Below, one piece after another: positions 43,279 through 52,562 of a stretch of DNA of 64,000 nucleotides (position 1 is its first letter; each line of letters opens with the position of its first letter). The notes under the pieces were generated by a model. The model was not told the origin of the DNA and did not search any database. It worked only from the letters and a program-made list of their open reading frames with translations. The stretch comes from Paenibacillus oleatilyticus (GTDB lineage: Bacteria; Bacillota; Bacilli; Paenibacillales; NBRC-103111). The DNA lies in the NCBI RefSeq assembly GCF_018998565.1, contig NZ_JAHNZO010000002.1:62001-126000 (forward strand), given 5' to 3'. Position numbers and translations under genes: made by a program.

Positions 43279-43800
43279 TTCCCTGGGTCGAATGAAAAAG
43301 CAGATGTCAGTCCAGCGTAGTCTCCGGCCATGCTTGCGAGCGGCTTCCAGCGCTCCGTTTCCGTTTTATAATTTCCTGCATAGGCGGCGGAATCCACTTG
43401 CACGCGCTGCACGATTCCAAGAACGAGATGATCCCCACCTACGGGACTAATTCGATCCAGCTTCAGCTCGAACGCAATCGGCGCTTCAAGCACGGCCGGC
43501 ACATCGACACTTTTGCAAAACTGTGGCGTGACTCCTGCAAGCTCGAACTCGTTACGCTCGGGCTCGACATTAGCGGACGAACGCTACATCGCTTTGCCCA
43601 GAGGCTTGGAAACCATATTAATGACATACTCGCCGACCTCGCGAATATTGGTCAGCGTATCCTTGACCGTACCTTCCCGTTCGCCTACGCCCGGTCCGAT
43701 GGAAATCAGCAGCGTGGGCGGATTGCGGGAAGCGACTGTAAAAAAACTAAAAGGCGCCAAATTAAGAACGCCGTTTTTGCTTTTGGACGAAAGCGGAAAG
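43269..43800 (-). pseudogene. flavin reductase family remnant, premature stop and lost 5' end
   Basis: One minus-strand frame encodes NGVLNLAPFSFFTVASRNPPTLLIS, VGEYVINMVSKPLGKAM, then an in-frame TAG (plus-strand 43584-43586), and continues FELAGVTP, EAPIAFELKLDRI and HLVLGIVQRV, matching flavin reductase-like proteins. The first 30 or so codons are replaced by the facing HxlR remnant. It is inactive as annotated unless readthrough occurs. The last 10 bp overlap the SIMPL gene end. Confidence 0.75.
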
Positions 43801-44064
43801 TGGAAAATGAAGATCATGTATCAATTAGCCTGTCAAAAGGTGACGCGCTACGGAGAGCTCAAGAGGGGAATTCCGGAAATTCCCCATAAGGTGTTAAGCT
43901 CCCAGTTGAACGAGTTGGAAAGCAGCGGTATCGTTAACAGGGAAGAGTACCGGCAAACGCCTCCGAAGGTGGAATATTCGCTAACGCCAAGAGGAAAAAC
44001 GTTGATGCCCATTCTGGAGGAGATGTGCAAATGGGGAGTGCAGAATCAATTGCCGTTGAAATGA
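43780..44064 (+). pseudogene. HxlR-family regulator remnant lacking its N-terminus
   Basis: The winged-helix core is clear: GKWKMKIMYQLACQKVTRYGEL, IPHKVLSSQLNELESSGIV, QTPPKVEYSLTPRGKTLMPIL and MCKWG. The usual 20-25 N-terminal residues with the sensor cysteine are missing, and upstream sequence belongs to the antisense flavin reductase remnant. Translation could restart at ATG 43807, but no ribosome binding site is apparent. HxlR proteins often control divergent flavin reductase or quinone reductase genes, consistent with the original arrangement. Confidence 0.65.
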
Positions 44065-44084
44065 ACGCACCGACCGAGTACAAT
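44056..44084 (+). promoter_or_regulatory. promoter of the second PchR-type AraC gene
   Basis: TTGAAA (44056-44061), 17-bp spacer, TACAAT (44079-44084). The Fur box starts 10 bp after the -10. Confidence 0.75.
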
Positions 44085-44093
44085 GAGGCTAGA

Positions 44094-44108
44094 TGATAAT
44101 CATTCTCA
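44094..44108 (+). promoter_or_regulatory. Fur box upstream of second AraC gene
   Basis: TGATAATCATTCTCA matches 14 of 15 positions of the Fur consensus and covers the predicted transcription start. Confidence 0.85.
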
Positions 44109-44136
44109 TTGGATAATTGGAAGAAGGTGCGTTGTT

Positions 44137-45159
44137 TTGACACCGAATGTCGTGGTAGCCGACATACACGATTATTTTGACCGGATCGCCGAGTTGGTTC
44201 ATGGAACGGTTCGTACCCGAAGCTGGGAGCAGCAGCTTTCCCCGCCGCCACATATCGGAAAGGGAAAGATCACCCGGATGCGGATTCGTCCGGGAATGGA
44301 GATCGTTGTTTCGGATATGACGTACGAGCGCAATATGAAGCTGCACATTATGGAAGCATGCCGGCTGTTCGAATTGAGCTACTGCGTAAGCGGTGAAATT
44401 TATTGCGAATGGGACGGCAAAGAAAATTTGACGGGGAGCCGGACGGGCAACGTTCTGTTCCTGGAAAATGTTCGAGTATACGAGGAAATGAAAGCGGGTC
44501 TCCGGCAGCAATTGCTGGAGGTGCGTTTTGCTCCCGAGGAGCTGCTTCGTTACGCCGACGATGCGATCGAGAAGCAGGGGATGGAAGCTTGGATGAAGCG
44601 GCATAAGGGAAGTATTGATCCTTATTCCGATTCTCCGGCCATCCGTAAATGCGTATCCGAACTCATGCACTGCACCTACAAAGGATCGATGAAGCGATTG
44701 TATATGGAAGGCAAAGCGATGGAGCTTCTTGCTTTGTTTGCCGAGGCGGGCGGACAAGGTCCTGTAGACGGCAGGCTCGTGCTGCGCCGCGACGATATCG
44801 AGAAACTGAAGGAGGTCAGGCAGTGGGTGATCAGCCGGGCTGAGCATCCCCTGTCCATCCGGGAACTCGCCAGACTCGCCGGGATCAACGAATTTAAGCT
44901 AAAGAAGGGCTTTCGCGAGCTGTTCGGTACAACGATCTTCGAGCTTGTAAGACAAGAGCGGATGGAAAGGGCGCTTCGCTTCATGGAAGTCGAGCGAATG
45001 AATGTAGGAGAAGCTGCCGTTGCCGTCGGTTACAGCAATGTCAGCAATTTTACAACGGCGTTTCGGAAGCACTACGGTTGCAATCCCGGCGAATATGTAA
45101 GGCAGCTTCACCATCTGGATTTGCGGCGAAGCATAGAACAGGAGAACAATAACAGTTGA
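44137..45159 (+). CDS. AraC-family regulator, PchR-like, iron/siderophore type
   Basis: 340 residues. The C-terminal double helix-turn-helix is LSIRELARLAGINEFKLKKGF and AAVAVGYSNVSNFTTAFRKHYGCNPGEY, the PchR/YbtA pattern also seen in the AraC gene at 12861; the two are paralogues. The N-terminal half has MEIVVSDMTYERNMKLH and FELSYCVSGEI of the effector-binding part. The likely start is TTG 44137 with AGAAGG 9 bases upstream. It lies between two Fur boxes and just before an exporter gene, so it probably activates that exporter when a ferri-siderophore is bound. Confidence 0.87.
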   Translation: MTPNVVVADIHDYFDRIAELVHGTVRTRSWEQQLSPPPHIGKGKITRMRIRPGMEIVVSDMTYERNMKLHIMEACRLFELSYCVSGEIYCEWDGKENLTGSRTGNVLFLENVRVYEEMKAGLRQQLLEVRFAPEELLRYADDAIEKQGMEAWMKRHKGSIDPYSDSPAIRKCVSELMHCTYKGSMKRLYMEGKAMELLALFAEAGGQGPVDGRLVLRRDDIEKLKEVRQWVISRAEHPLSIRELARLAGINEFKLKKGFRELFGTTIFELVRQERMERALRFMEVERMNVGEAAVAVGYSNVSNFTTAFRKHYGCNPGEYVRQLHHLDLRRSIEQENNNS

Positions 45160-45165
45160 AGCGGG

Positions 45166-45206
45166 CCCTTCAGACCCTTGGATTTCCATAGGTTTGAGGG
45201 GTTTTT
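45166..45206 (+). terminator. terminator after second AraC gene
   Basis: CCCTTCAGACC pairs with GGTTTGAGGGG (two wobble/mismatch positions), followed by TTTTT. Confidence 0.7.
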
Positions 45207-45276
45207 AGTGTATTTCATCCTCCTTATACAGGGATAAAAACTTCCTCCACAGGTAGCACGGTGATGGCTTTTCGAT

Positions 45277-45291
45277 TGATAATCATTATCA
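45277..45291 (+). promoter_or_regulatory. perfect Fur box upstream of DHA2 exporter
   Basis: TGATAATCATTATCA matches the Fur consensus at all positions; the palindrome extends to TTGA/TCAA on both sides. Confidence 0.92.
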
Positions 45292-45365
45292 AACGCTGGA
45301 CTGGCGGGCTGACGACCGCCTGTTCCAACGCGAAAAGCTTAGATTTTACTGTAGGAGGAAATTCC

Positions 45366-46820
45366 ATGTCCAATCCGATCTCCGAAACATTCACATCCGA
45401 TCGTTCCCCGAAGCAGCAGACGGACCGCCGCCGTTGGTATGCGCTTGCGGTGGTTTTGCTGCCCATCCTGCTGATCCAATTGAATACGTTCATGATTCAG
45501 GTCGCGCTGCCGTCCCTGCAGAACAGCCTGCATGCGGGTTTCTCCGAAGCCCAGTTTATTGTCGCCGGTTACTCGCTCGGCATGGCACTGGCTTTGATTA
45601 TTGGCGGCAAACTCGGCGATATGTACGGCAGAAAACGAATGCTAGTCATCGGCGTGGCCGGCTTTACGCTTATGGCTGCGCTCGGCGGGCTGGCTTCGGA
45701 TCCGTCGGTTCTTATCGCCATTCGGGTCATGCAGGGGCTGTCCACAGCGATTATTCAGCCGCAGGTATTGTCGACGATGCAAGTCAGCTTCCCGCCGCAG
45801 GAGAAGGCACTCGCTTTTGGAATTTACGGCGCATTGATCGGCATCGGCTTCACCTTCGGCCTGATTTTGGGCGGTCTGCTGATCGATTGGAATTGGTTCG
45901 CGCTCGGTTGGCGGAACGTTTTCTTTTTCAATGTGCCGTTCGGTGTGCTTGTTCTGTTGTTATTGCCGATCATCCCCGAATCTCGCGGGGGGCAGGCTCA
46001 AAGCATAGACTGGAGCGGCGCCATCCTGCTGGTCGCCGGTTTGTTTCTGCTTATTTACCCGCTGTCGGAGGGGCAGAAGCGAGGCTGGCCGCTCTGGACG
46101 TGGGGCTGTCTGGTCCTGGCTATCCCCGTTCTGTTGGCCTTCGTCGCCGTCGAAATCCGGAAAAGTAAGCAGGGGGCCGTTCCGATTGTTGATCTGTCCA
46201 TATTCAAATTGCCTTCGTTCCGAGTCGGCATGATCACGGTAACCGTGTTCTACAGCGGCATGTTCTCTTTCTTCTTTATCCTGAGCTACTTCCTGCAATA
46301 CGGCTTGCATTACAGCGTCCAATCTACGAGTCTGGTTTTTCTGCCGATCAGCGTCGGTTCTTTCCTGAGCTCCTTGATATCTTCCGGAATCATCAGGAGA
46401 TGGGGAGAAGTCGTGCTGAAAATAGGCGCGCTGGTCATGGCGGTCTGCAGCTTTGCGCTCATTGGATCGCTGCATGCCGATGCGGCGGGGCTGCTGACTA
46501 TGCGGAATATGACGATCCTGCTGATGTACGGGCTCGGTCTCGGATTGGCCGGCACGCCGCTTGTCAATGTAGCACTCAGTGTCGTGCCTGCGAAAAATGC
46601 GGGCACAGGCTCCGGCTTGTTCACGACCTTCACGTATTTGGCCAATTCGCTGGGGGTTGCGCTGATCGGCATTTTGTTCTCGGCCATGCTGGGTAAGCCG
46701 TTGATAGCAGCACATCTGCCGGATTATGTACGGGCATTCTCCGTTTCTTTAACCGTTACCGGAAGCCTTGCTTTTGCCGCGTTCATTTGCCTGTGCTTTC
46801 TGCCCAAGCGGAAGGTGTGA
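45366..46820 (+). CDS. iron-regulated MFS exporter, DHA2 type (candidate siderophore exporter)
   Basis: 484 residues with about 14 membrane helices. Motif A is GGKLGDMYGRKRMLVIG; the helix-5 motif-C region is FGIYGALIGIGFTFGLILGG. DHA2 proteins export drugs and natural products, including siderophores. The perfect Fur box upstream and the PchR-type regulator gene before it make siderophore export the best prediction. AGGAGG lies 8 bases before ATG 45366. No siderophore synthesis genes are in the window. Confidence 0.87.
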   Translation: MSNPISETFTSDRSPKQQTDRRRWYALAVVLLPILLIQLNTFMIQVALPSLQNSLHAGFSEAQFIVAGYSLGMALALIIGGKLGDMYGRKRMLVIGVAGFTLMAALGGLASDPSVLIAIRVMQGLSTAIIQPQVLSTMQVSFPPQEKALAFGIYGALIGIGFTFGLILGGLLIDWNWFALGWRNVFFFNVPFGVLVLLLLPIIPESRGGQAQSIDWSGAILLVAGLFLLIYPLSEGQKRGWPLWTWGCLVLAIPVLLAFVAVEIRKSKQGAVPIVDLSIFKLPSFRVGMITVTVFYSGMFSFFFILSYFLQYGLHYSVQSTSLVFLPISVGSFLSSLISSGIIRRWGEVVLKIGALVMAVCSFALIGSLHADAAGLLTMRNMTILLMYGLGLGLAGTPLVNVALSVVPAKNAGTGSGLFTTFTYLANSLGVALIGILFSAMLGKPLIAAHLPDYVRAFSVSLTVTGSLAFAAFICLCFLPKRKV

Positions 46821-46852
46821 GAGCATGTGCTCGGTCATGCTAGGTAAGCAAA

Positions 46853-46893
46853 CAAGTCTTCGAACTGCAGGGTTTGAGGGCTTGCTTTGTTTG
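46853..46893 (+). terminator. probable terminator after DHA2 exporter
   Basis: CAAGTCTTCGAAC pairs with GTTTGAGGGCTTG (10 of 13), followed by CTTTGTTTG. Confidence 0.45.
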
Positions 46894-46911
46894 TCGCGAA
46901 CAGGAGGTCGT

Positions 46912-48372
46912 TTAGGGCTGCGGGTCATCGATTTTCATATGGTACATCGTGCGGTCGCCCATCGACCAATAGGGGAAATAGAGCTGGTCTTCGGCTATAT
47001 ATAACGCCGTTGCCCGCGCTTCGGCCAGTGCTTGACGCCCGGTGCCGTCCAGCCGGATACGCTCCATGGAAGCGTACCCGGAGATCCCGAAGCCGCCGCT
47101 GACATAGTAAACCCAACCATCTCGGTAATTCAGTCCGAAAATCGGAGTCCTCGCGGGTTCGTGCAGGGGAATATCAACGGAGCCGTCAGCGCTCATTTTG
47201 CGCAGCTGCTTGCCGTCCTGCACATAATAGATCCATCCGTCAATGATACTGATCTCCGTCACATTATCCCGCAGCTCCGTTTGTCCCGATCCGTTGTTCC
47301 CCATGACGTAAAGCTTCTTTTTTTCCCCTTCGCCGGTCAGATAATAGAGGCGTTCGCCTTGCAGAAAAAAATACTTGATGTGGTCCATACTGGAAAGTAG
47401 GGTCTGTTTCTCCGAACTGTCCATTCTCATCCGCTCAATGCCGCCCGGAGTGTAGTATGGAGCGTTTTCGTTGCCGCTGCGTTCGGCAAGGCGAAGGTAG
47501 TACATCCAACCGTCCCGGACCCACAGGCCACTGGCATTCGTCTGCGATACAAGCGTCCGCTCCGTGCCGTCGGTTTTGATTTTGTAGATGGCGTTTGGCT
47601 TGCGAGGCTCGGATGCGATGTAGTACAGCCAATCCCCAACCACATTGATGGATGTGGCTTTATCGTCCGAAAGCTTGGTCTGACTCGAACCGTCCGGCTT
47701 GGATTTGACCAACTGGTGCGCTCCCTCCGACCAGAGGTACGGATTCATGTACACCCAGCCGTTCTTGACGGCAAGCTGCCCGCCGTTCGCCAGGTTTAAC
47801 GCCTCCGCTTGAGTGCGTTCCTCATCGTCGAGTCTGGCACACGATTGGATGGCAAAGCCGCGTACGTTATCCCAAGAAGTTTTCCAGTTGAACTCCTCGT
47901 GAGCAAACCTCCAAGTCATCGGGAAATAAACGATGTTGCGGTACAGCAAAACAGGATAAGGTTCGTCAGCATTAACGATCGTTTTGCCGTTCACCTTCAC
48001 GGGAAAAGGAGCGGGAACGACAGTTTGCGAACCGCCGCTGTTAGCGTTGACCTCTGCGGTCAGATCTTGTGACAGAGGAACGCAGCCGTCTTTTTTATCC
48101 AGAGATAGCCCGTTCTCCTTGCTCCAAGAAACGGCCAAGCCCAAAGAAGACGTATAATTCCAGGTCATCGGAAAATAGGTGATGTCACGGTACAGCAGCA
48201 GCGGGTACTGGCTATGTGCCTGGTCGGTAATCGTGCCGTTCACGGTCACGGGGAACGCAGGGAACGACGCTTGAACCTCCGGCGAAGCTGCCGCCCGGGA
48301 AACGGGAGCCGGCCAAACGAGCATAAGGCTCAAGATAGCCGCTACGGTCCAAGCTTTCAATATTTGAGGCAT
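46912..48372 (-). CDS. secreted protein with two stalk-like domains and DUF5050 beta-propeller repeats
   Basis: 486 residues. Signal peptide (AWTVAAILSLMLVWPAPVSRAAA). Two copies of a copper-amine-oxidase-like/stalk unit follow: PVTVNGTITD...LLLYRDITYFPMTW at about 40-70 and PVKVNGKTIV...LLYRNIVYFPMTW at about 125-155. The rest is a run of DUF5050 repeats of the form GDWLYYIA..IYKIKTDGT, typical of a beta-propeller. Such proteins are common and unassigned in paenibacilli and probably act at the cell surface. ATG 48372 has AAAGGAG upstream. It is convergent with the DHA2 exporter. Confidence 0.87.
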   Translation of the reverse strand: MPQILKAWTVAAILSLMLVWPAPVSRAAASPEVQASFPAFPVTVNGTITDQAHSQYPLLLYRDITYFPMTWNYTSSLGLAVSWSKENGLSLDKKDGCVPLSQDLTAEVNANSGGSQTVVPAPFPVKVNGKTIVNADEPYPVLLYRNIVYFPMTWRFAHEEFNWKTSWDNVRGFAIQSCARLDDEERTQAEALNLANGGQLAVKNGWVYMNPYLWSEGAHQLVKSKPDGSSQTKLSDDKATSINVVGDWLYYIASEPRKPNAIYKIKTDGTERTLVSQTNASGLWVRDGWMYYLRLAERSGNENAPYYTPGGIERMRMDSSEKQTLLSSMDHIKYFFLQGERLYYLTGEGEKKKLYVMGNNGSGQTELRDNVTEISIIDGWIYYVQDGKQLRKMSADGSVDIPLHEPARTPIFGLNYRDGWVYYVSGGFGISGYASMERIRLDGTGRQALAEARATALYIAEDQLYFPYWSMGDRTMYHMKIDDPQP

Positions 48373-48621
48373 GATCAAAACTCCTTTCCGGCTAGAGTTT
48401 TCGGACAAATTTTGCGGTGCAGGAGGAAAAAGCTGACGTTGTTTTTAACGCCGGAAACGCCTATTTGTTGCGCGTATTTATAGGGGGACGGGAAGTTTGC
48501 GGGCCGTCATTTTGAGGAGGTTGCGAAGATAAATAAACGAAACTCATTTTTGTCTATTTGTTATGTGTGTGTGTGCGGATCTAACCCCACGATGATCAAC
48601 GCTTGAAAGGAAGTAAAACCC

Positions 48622-49710
48622 GTGTTAAACAATCGCTATGTTCGAACCATCATTTTATCCAGAGTTTGTCTGCAGCTTGGCATTAGGTAAGAAACTTTGC
48701 CATTCTGCTTTACGTCACCGAGTTGACGAAGAACGACCCGTTGTATGTATCGCTTATCGCGGTCGTGGATTACGCGCCGATCTTTTTGTTGTCCACTATC
48801 GGGGGGGATATTCGCCGACCGGTGGCTGCCGAAACGAACGATGGTCTGGTGCAATCTCTTGTCTGCCGTCTCCGCTTTCGTCGTGCTGCTGGCAGTACAC
48901 TCAGGCTCGTGGTACGCGCTGCTTTTTACAACCTTTATCTCCGCCGTGCTTTCCCAGTTTTCCCTGCCGTCGGCGATGAAGCTGTTCAAGTAGCATGTGC
49001 AGGAAAGCAGCTGCAAGGTGTCATGGCGATGTTTCAGTCGTTGATGGCCGTCTTTATGGTGGTCGGTCCGGTCATAGGGACGTTCGAACCGGAGCTTTGC
49101 GCGGGAGCTGCGGGACGGGCTTCGTTATGTATGGGCGAGTCGCCCGCTCTGGACATTGGGAGGGACTTTCGCTGTCTCTGGCCTGGCTGTCGGGCTGATT
49201 TCACCGCTTACGATCTTTGTCGCCATGGAAAACCTGGGCTAGGACAAATCGTCTTTGCAGTGGCTTCTGAAGACGAACGGCGCCGCCATGCTGGTCGGCG
49301 GAACCCTCGTAATGACAATATCAAATAAAGTAAAGCCGCAAACGCTGCTTGCGGCAGGTCTGCTCCTCAGCACCTTCGGCGTGATCGGCATTGGCTGGTC
49401 GACCAGCATTCCATTGACTCTCCTTTTGAAAGCTATCAACGGGCTGGGCTTTCCATGTATCCACATCGGCATCAATACTTTGATCCCGCAAAATACGGAA
49501 GGTTCGTTTATGGCCGGGTCGGGGGCGTGCTGACGCCGATGTTCATGGGCATGATGGTCGTCGGCATGGCTTTGGCGGGGTACTTGAAGGATGCTCTCGC
49601 TGTACACGGTGTATTCAATCAGCGGAGTATTGTTCTTCATCGGCGCACTGGTGCTGGTTCCGCTTATGGAAAACGTCGTACGCCTGACAAAAAACAGGCG
49701 CGGGGATAAT
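48622..49710 (+). pseudogene. MFS transporter pseudogene (multiple lesions)
   Basis: Starts at GTG 48622 (NNRYVRTIILSRVCLQLGI), then a one-base loss moves the frame (NFAILLYVTELTKNDPLYVSL in another phase), a second shift falls at the GGGGGG run near 48808, an in-frame TAG replaces a codon at 48991, and further shifts follow. Later fragments LLKTNGAAMLVGGTLVMTIS and VYSISGVLFFIGALVLVPLM show the rest of an MFS protein. It cannot make a full protein. A terminator follows at 49790. Confidence 0.9.
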
Positions 49711-49789
49711 GGACGATATTTCATCTGGGACGGGGAGTTTTGGAGTCGTTACCCACGCATTGCCTACAAAGGGTTCATAATAACCCATT

Positions 49790-49828
49790 GAGAAGTGTGT
49801 CGAGTTTGTCGACAGCTTCTCTTTTTTT
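49790..49828 (+). terminator. terminator after the MFS pseudogene
   Basis: GAGAAG-TGTCGA pairs with TCGACA-CTTCTC, followed by TTTTTTT. Confidence 0.85.
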
Positions 49829-50004
49829 GCTTTTGTTACGTATATGTTAATCATCGTTAATATGGCCGAGTAGTCTTTGGTACCGCAGGAAGTTTTATAC
49901 CGGCTTCATCCATTAAGCTAGTGTACATATGTCTGAGCGAGTGAGGCGTGAGGAATGATGAAAGTTTTTCAATCCATCAGGAGCGACCGACGAATAGCAC
50001 GTGA

Positions 50005-50036
50005 AGAAACCCACGCTCTTAAAAACGTGGGTTTCT
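50005..50036. repeat. perfect hairpin in a gene-free stretch
   Basis: AGAAACCCACG and CGTGGGTTTCT form a perfect 11-bp stem with a 10-nt loop. It sits 50 bp downstream of the minus-strand secreted gene and may be its terminator or an IS200/IS605 end remnant. The rest of 49829-50085 shows no gene. Confidence 0.5.
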
Positions 50037-50085
50037 CATCAATCTGATAATGTCTATAAAAATAGACATTCCGATTTTCTCAAAA

Positions 50086-50475
50086 CTAATTTTGTATAAC
50101 AAAGTAACCGGTGTCTGATCCCGTGAAAACTGAATTACTGTACGTTTTTATAGAGACCCTGATTGGTGTGTTTCTTGGCAAAGCATCTTTCATCCCTTGG
50201 GATAAATAAAAGTTTCCATAGGTTTTTCCTGCCGGGTAGGAGGTTGATACAGTGTAATGAAAACCGTTGCTTGCCGAAAGAAACATCTCTGCTTCGTTAT
50301 CTGAGGGAGATTGGTTCCAGGCAAAAAAATCCGGGGCGTTGGAAATATAAGCGGGATTGCTAGATGTTCCTTTTGGAAAAATTAGGCTTGGTTGGGCAAA
50401 TGCAGCCGTTGAAAAGCTTAGAGCGAGAATGATAGAAAGAACCGTCATCAGAAGAGTTCGTTTTGGGAGTTTCAA
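50086..50475 (-). CDS. small secreted protein, unknown function
   Basis: 129 residues with a clear signal peptide (TLLMTVLSIILALSFSTAAFA) and a mature part of about 100 residues rich in S, T, N, Y and F, beginning QPSLIFPKGTSSNPAYIS. No cysteines and no recognised domain; the pattern suggests a small beta-sandwich. The TTG start at 50475 has GGAGGTG 6 bases upstream. It is monocistronic within an AT-richer stretch of secreted proteins. Confidence 0.75.
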   Translation of the reverse strand: MKLPKRTLLMTVLSIILALSFSTAAFAQPSLIFPKGTSSNPAYISNAPDFFAWNQSPSDNEAEMFLSASNGFHYTVSTSYPAGKTYGNFYLSQGMKDALPRNTPIRVSIKTYSNSVFTGSDTGYFVIQN

Positions 50476-50626
50476 CCTAAAACACCTCCGATTTTTTAAT
50501 GCACATGTTTATTTGAAAGCTGGCCAGCTATTCAAAATGTGTTTTTGTTAACCAAGTCATAGCATGATATATAAAATATGTAAAATAAAGATATTTTTAT
50601 AATGTTTTTATGGTAATGGGGACCGC

Positions 50627-50979
50627 CATGATTTACTGCTCGAATACCGCAAAGCGAAGAAGGATCTCATAACTTTGTCCAACAAAACGGTAGACAAAGA
50701 AGACCGCTCGTTGATTTCGGATACGAGCAATCGATTGCGAGCGAACAAAGGTAGTGGACCACTCCTGGATGGATCAGCTAGTTACCAAGCCGGCATGGCC
50801 GGTCGGGAGCTGACCGAAGACGAACGGTTCAACTTCAAGATACGATGTGCAATTTGTCCGAACGGAAACGACAATGTTTTGTACTACATATCGCCTTCCG
50901 GTTCTCAATGAGGCAGATTGCAGAGGAGTTGGATTTGAAGAAAAAGACTGTTCAGACGAACATTGAGCGGGCCAAGTAG
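50627..50979 (+). pseudogene. degenerate sigma-70 region-4-like regulator (phage-type)
   Basis: The frame starting near 50627 reads LLEYRKAKKDLITLSNKTVDKEDRSL, typical of the N-terminus of phage-type sigma-like regulators. After a frame change the C-terminus FRFSMRQIAEELDLKKKTVQTNIERAK shows a region-4 helix-turn-helix, then an in-frame TAG. The middle is disrupted. This looks like a relic of a prophage or regulator gene. Confidence 0.55.
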
Positions 50980-51080
50980 AAGATTGAAGCAAATAAATTA
51001 AGCAGCCTATTCCTTGTGGGGGAGGCTGATTTTTAGTTAGCTTCTCCATATATATTGTTGATGGTATAATCTATATATTT

Positions 51081-51245
51081 ATGACTTATCAGTTTGATGA
51101 TGAGCATCGTGGGACGGCAGGAGGTATGTCTGGAGCTGTTAACACGCTTTTCTCTGGTTTGGCTTTCGAAGGGATTTTTCACTATTTATTCAACGTGAAG
51201 AACTTGGAATGCAACAGAGGAACTAAAGTTGCAACGAAAAGCTAA
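51081..51245 (+). CDS. possible 54-residue ORF, uncertain
   Basis: A 54-codon frame with a glycine-rich then hydrophobic stretch (TAGGMSGAVNTLF, LAFEGIFHYLF). A TATAAT lies 10 bp upstream but there is no ribosome binding site, so translation is doubtful. It may be a fragment of a larger lost gene. The remaining bases 51246-51415 hold a small dyad (AATACC/GGTATT) and the likely promoter of the next gene. Confidence 0.2.
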   Translation: MTYQFDDEHRGTAGGMSGAVNTLFSGLAFEGIFHYLFNVKNLECNRGTKVATKS

Positions 51246-51415
51246 GTAATCAATGAATACCTTTGAAGGTATTAGGGTAATAAAGTTTGTGTACTTAAAG
51301 TAATGGTTCTTTTTCTTTAGCAAGAATTGCGCTCCTTATTTTTGTATCGGGCCATATTCCCCCGCATTCCTGCATATAATTTTACATTGGGAATAAAGAG
51401 ACAGGTGGGATGAAG

Positions 51416-52348
51416 ATGGGCCCGTATGATTTCAGAAAAGCGATCCATTACTATAACACAAAAATACGAGAAACGAATCACCCTTATTACTGGTACTGTT
51501 TGGCTGATACACAGGCACGAGCCGGATTAACCAACGAAGCGCTGCAAACGATTGAAAACGCCTTGTCGTTTCCAAATCCTTACCCTTCAAAGCAGGAACT
51601 GCTAGAAATGCAGGCAAGCCTCCAATCTGTTTCTCCAAGAGAAATAAATCCAATCAGACCTTCCATAGTGAATGCAAAGCGGGGCGATATTGACGGGGAC
51701 GGGATCAAGGACAATGTCCTTCTTACCGCAAATAAAACCCCGGATAGTCCTTTTTGGAGAAATATAACTTTGGTCGTCCAAAATGGGAAAACACATCACT
51801 ATAATCCAATCCTCTTAAAAAATAACGCCGGATACAATCCGACACTTTTTCTTGGCGATTTTACAGGCAATAAGGTGGATGATATTTTAGTGGTCATTGA
51901 TACTGGAGGAAGCGCCGGTGCTATATATGCGTATGTATTTTCTTATATTAACGGTCAACTCCGACAGATTTTTAATTCTGATGTATTCAATGAAATCTAT
52001 AAGTACGATGTGACTTATGAAAATCAATACAGAGCAACAGTGATCAATTATTCCCTAAAAGAAAAGTATATTGTTGACCTTACTTATAAGGGTAAGGAAT
52101 ATTTATCTGAAATTTATACCCAGCAAGGTGTTTTGAAGGCACCGATAGACGGTTGGGTAAATCCTTTGTCTGGTTTATACCCGGTTGATTTTAACAGGGA
52201 CGGCACATATGAGCTCGAAGCGTATCAGAGGATAGCCGGGAGGTACAATGCTGACTCACTCGGATTTGTACAGACCGTATTGAAATGGAACGGGCAGGTG
52301 TTTGGTCCTGACCGGCAGAATGTGGCCATCTTTGGCGGGGAAATATAG
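51416..52348 (+). CDS. TPR-like/VCBS-repeat protein with EF-hand-like calcium loops
   Basis: 310 residues. The N-terminal 60 residues form a TPR-like helical pair (AIHYYNTKIRETNHPYYWYCLAD then AGLTNEALQTIENALSF). Three DxDxDG-type calcium loops follow: GDIDGDGIKDN, GDFTGNKVDD and DFNRDGTYELEAY, as in FG-GAP/VCBS beta-propeller proteins. No signal peptide is present from this start, so an intracellular or truncated form is possible. ATG 51416 lies 6 bases after AGGTGGG. Function unknown. Confidence 0.75.
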   Translation: MGPYDFRKAIHYYNTKIRETNHPYYWYCLADTQARAGLTNEALQTIENALSFPNPYPSKQELLEMQASLQSVSPREINPIRPSIVNAKRGDIDGDGIKDNVLLTANKTPDSPFWRNITLVVQNGKTHHYNPILLKNNAGYNPTLFLGDFTGNKVDDILVVIDTGGSAGAIYAYVFSYINGQLRQIFNSDVFNEIYKYDVTYENQYRATVINYSLKEKYIVDLTYKGKEYLSEIYTQQGVLKAPIDGWVNPLSGLYPVDFNRDGTYELEAYQRIAGRYNADSLGFVQTVLKWNGQVFGPDRQNVAIFGGEI

Positions 52349-52492
52349 CTACTGAAATCATATATTGCGCGGCATGTCGAACGATTACAAGACTCAACAT
52401 TCTGTGATCAGGCTACAGAATAACCCGTCTGCTTTTTCCGACGATTTTTGTACCAGATAATCAAGGAACGAACCTCGATGAGGAAAATAATG

Positions 52493-52541
52493 TATAATAT
52501 GGATGTGAGAGGGTTGCTTTCTCGACACTATCTCGACACTA
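52493..52541 (+). promoter_or_regulatory. promoter with tandem 11-bp repeat
   Basis: TATAAT at 52493-52498 is followed by two perfect copies of TCTCGACACTA (52520-52530, 52531-52541) in the leader of the next gene. An 11-bp period places them on one helix face. Confidence 0.45.
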
Positions 52542-52562
52542 TATTGAAGAGGAGAGGTTCCT

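Noticed and set aside
50005..50036. Hairpin considered as a CRISPR repeat
   Set aside because: It occurs once only, with no spacer array and no cas genes.
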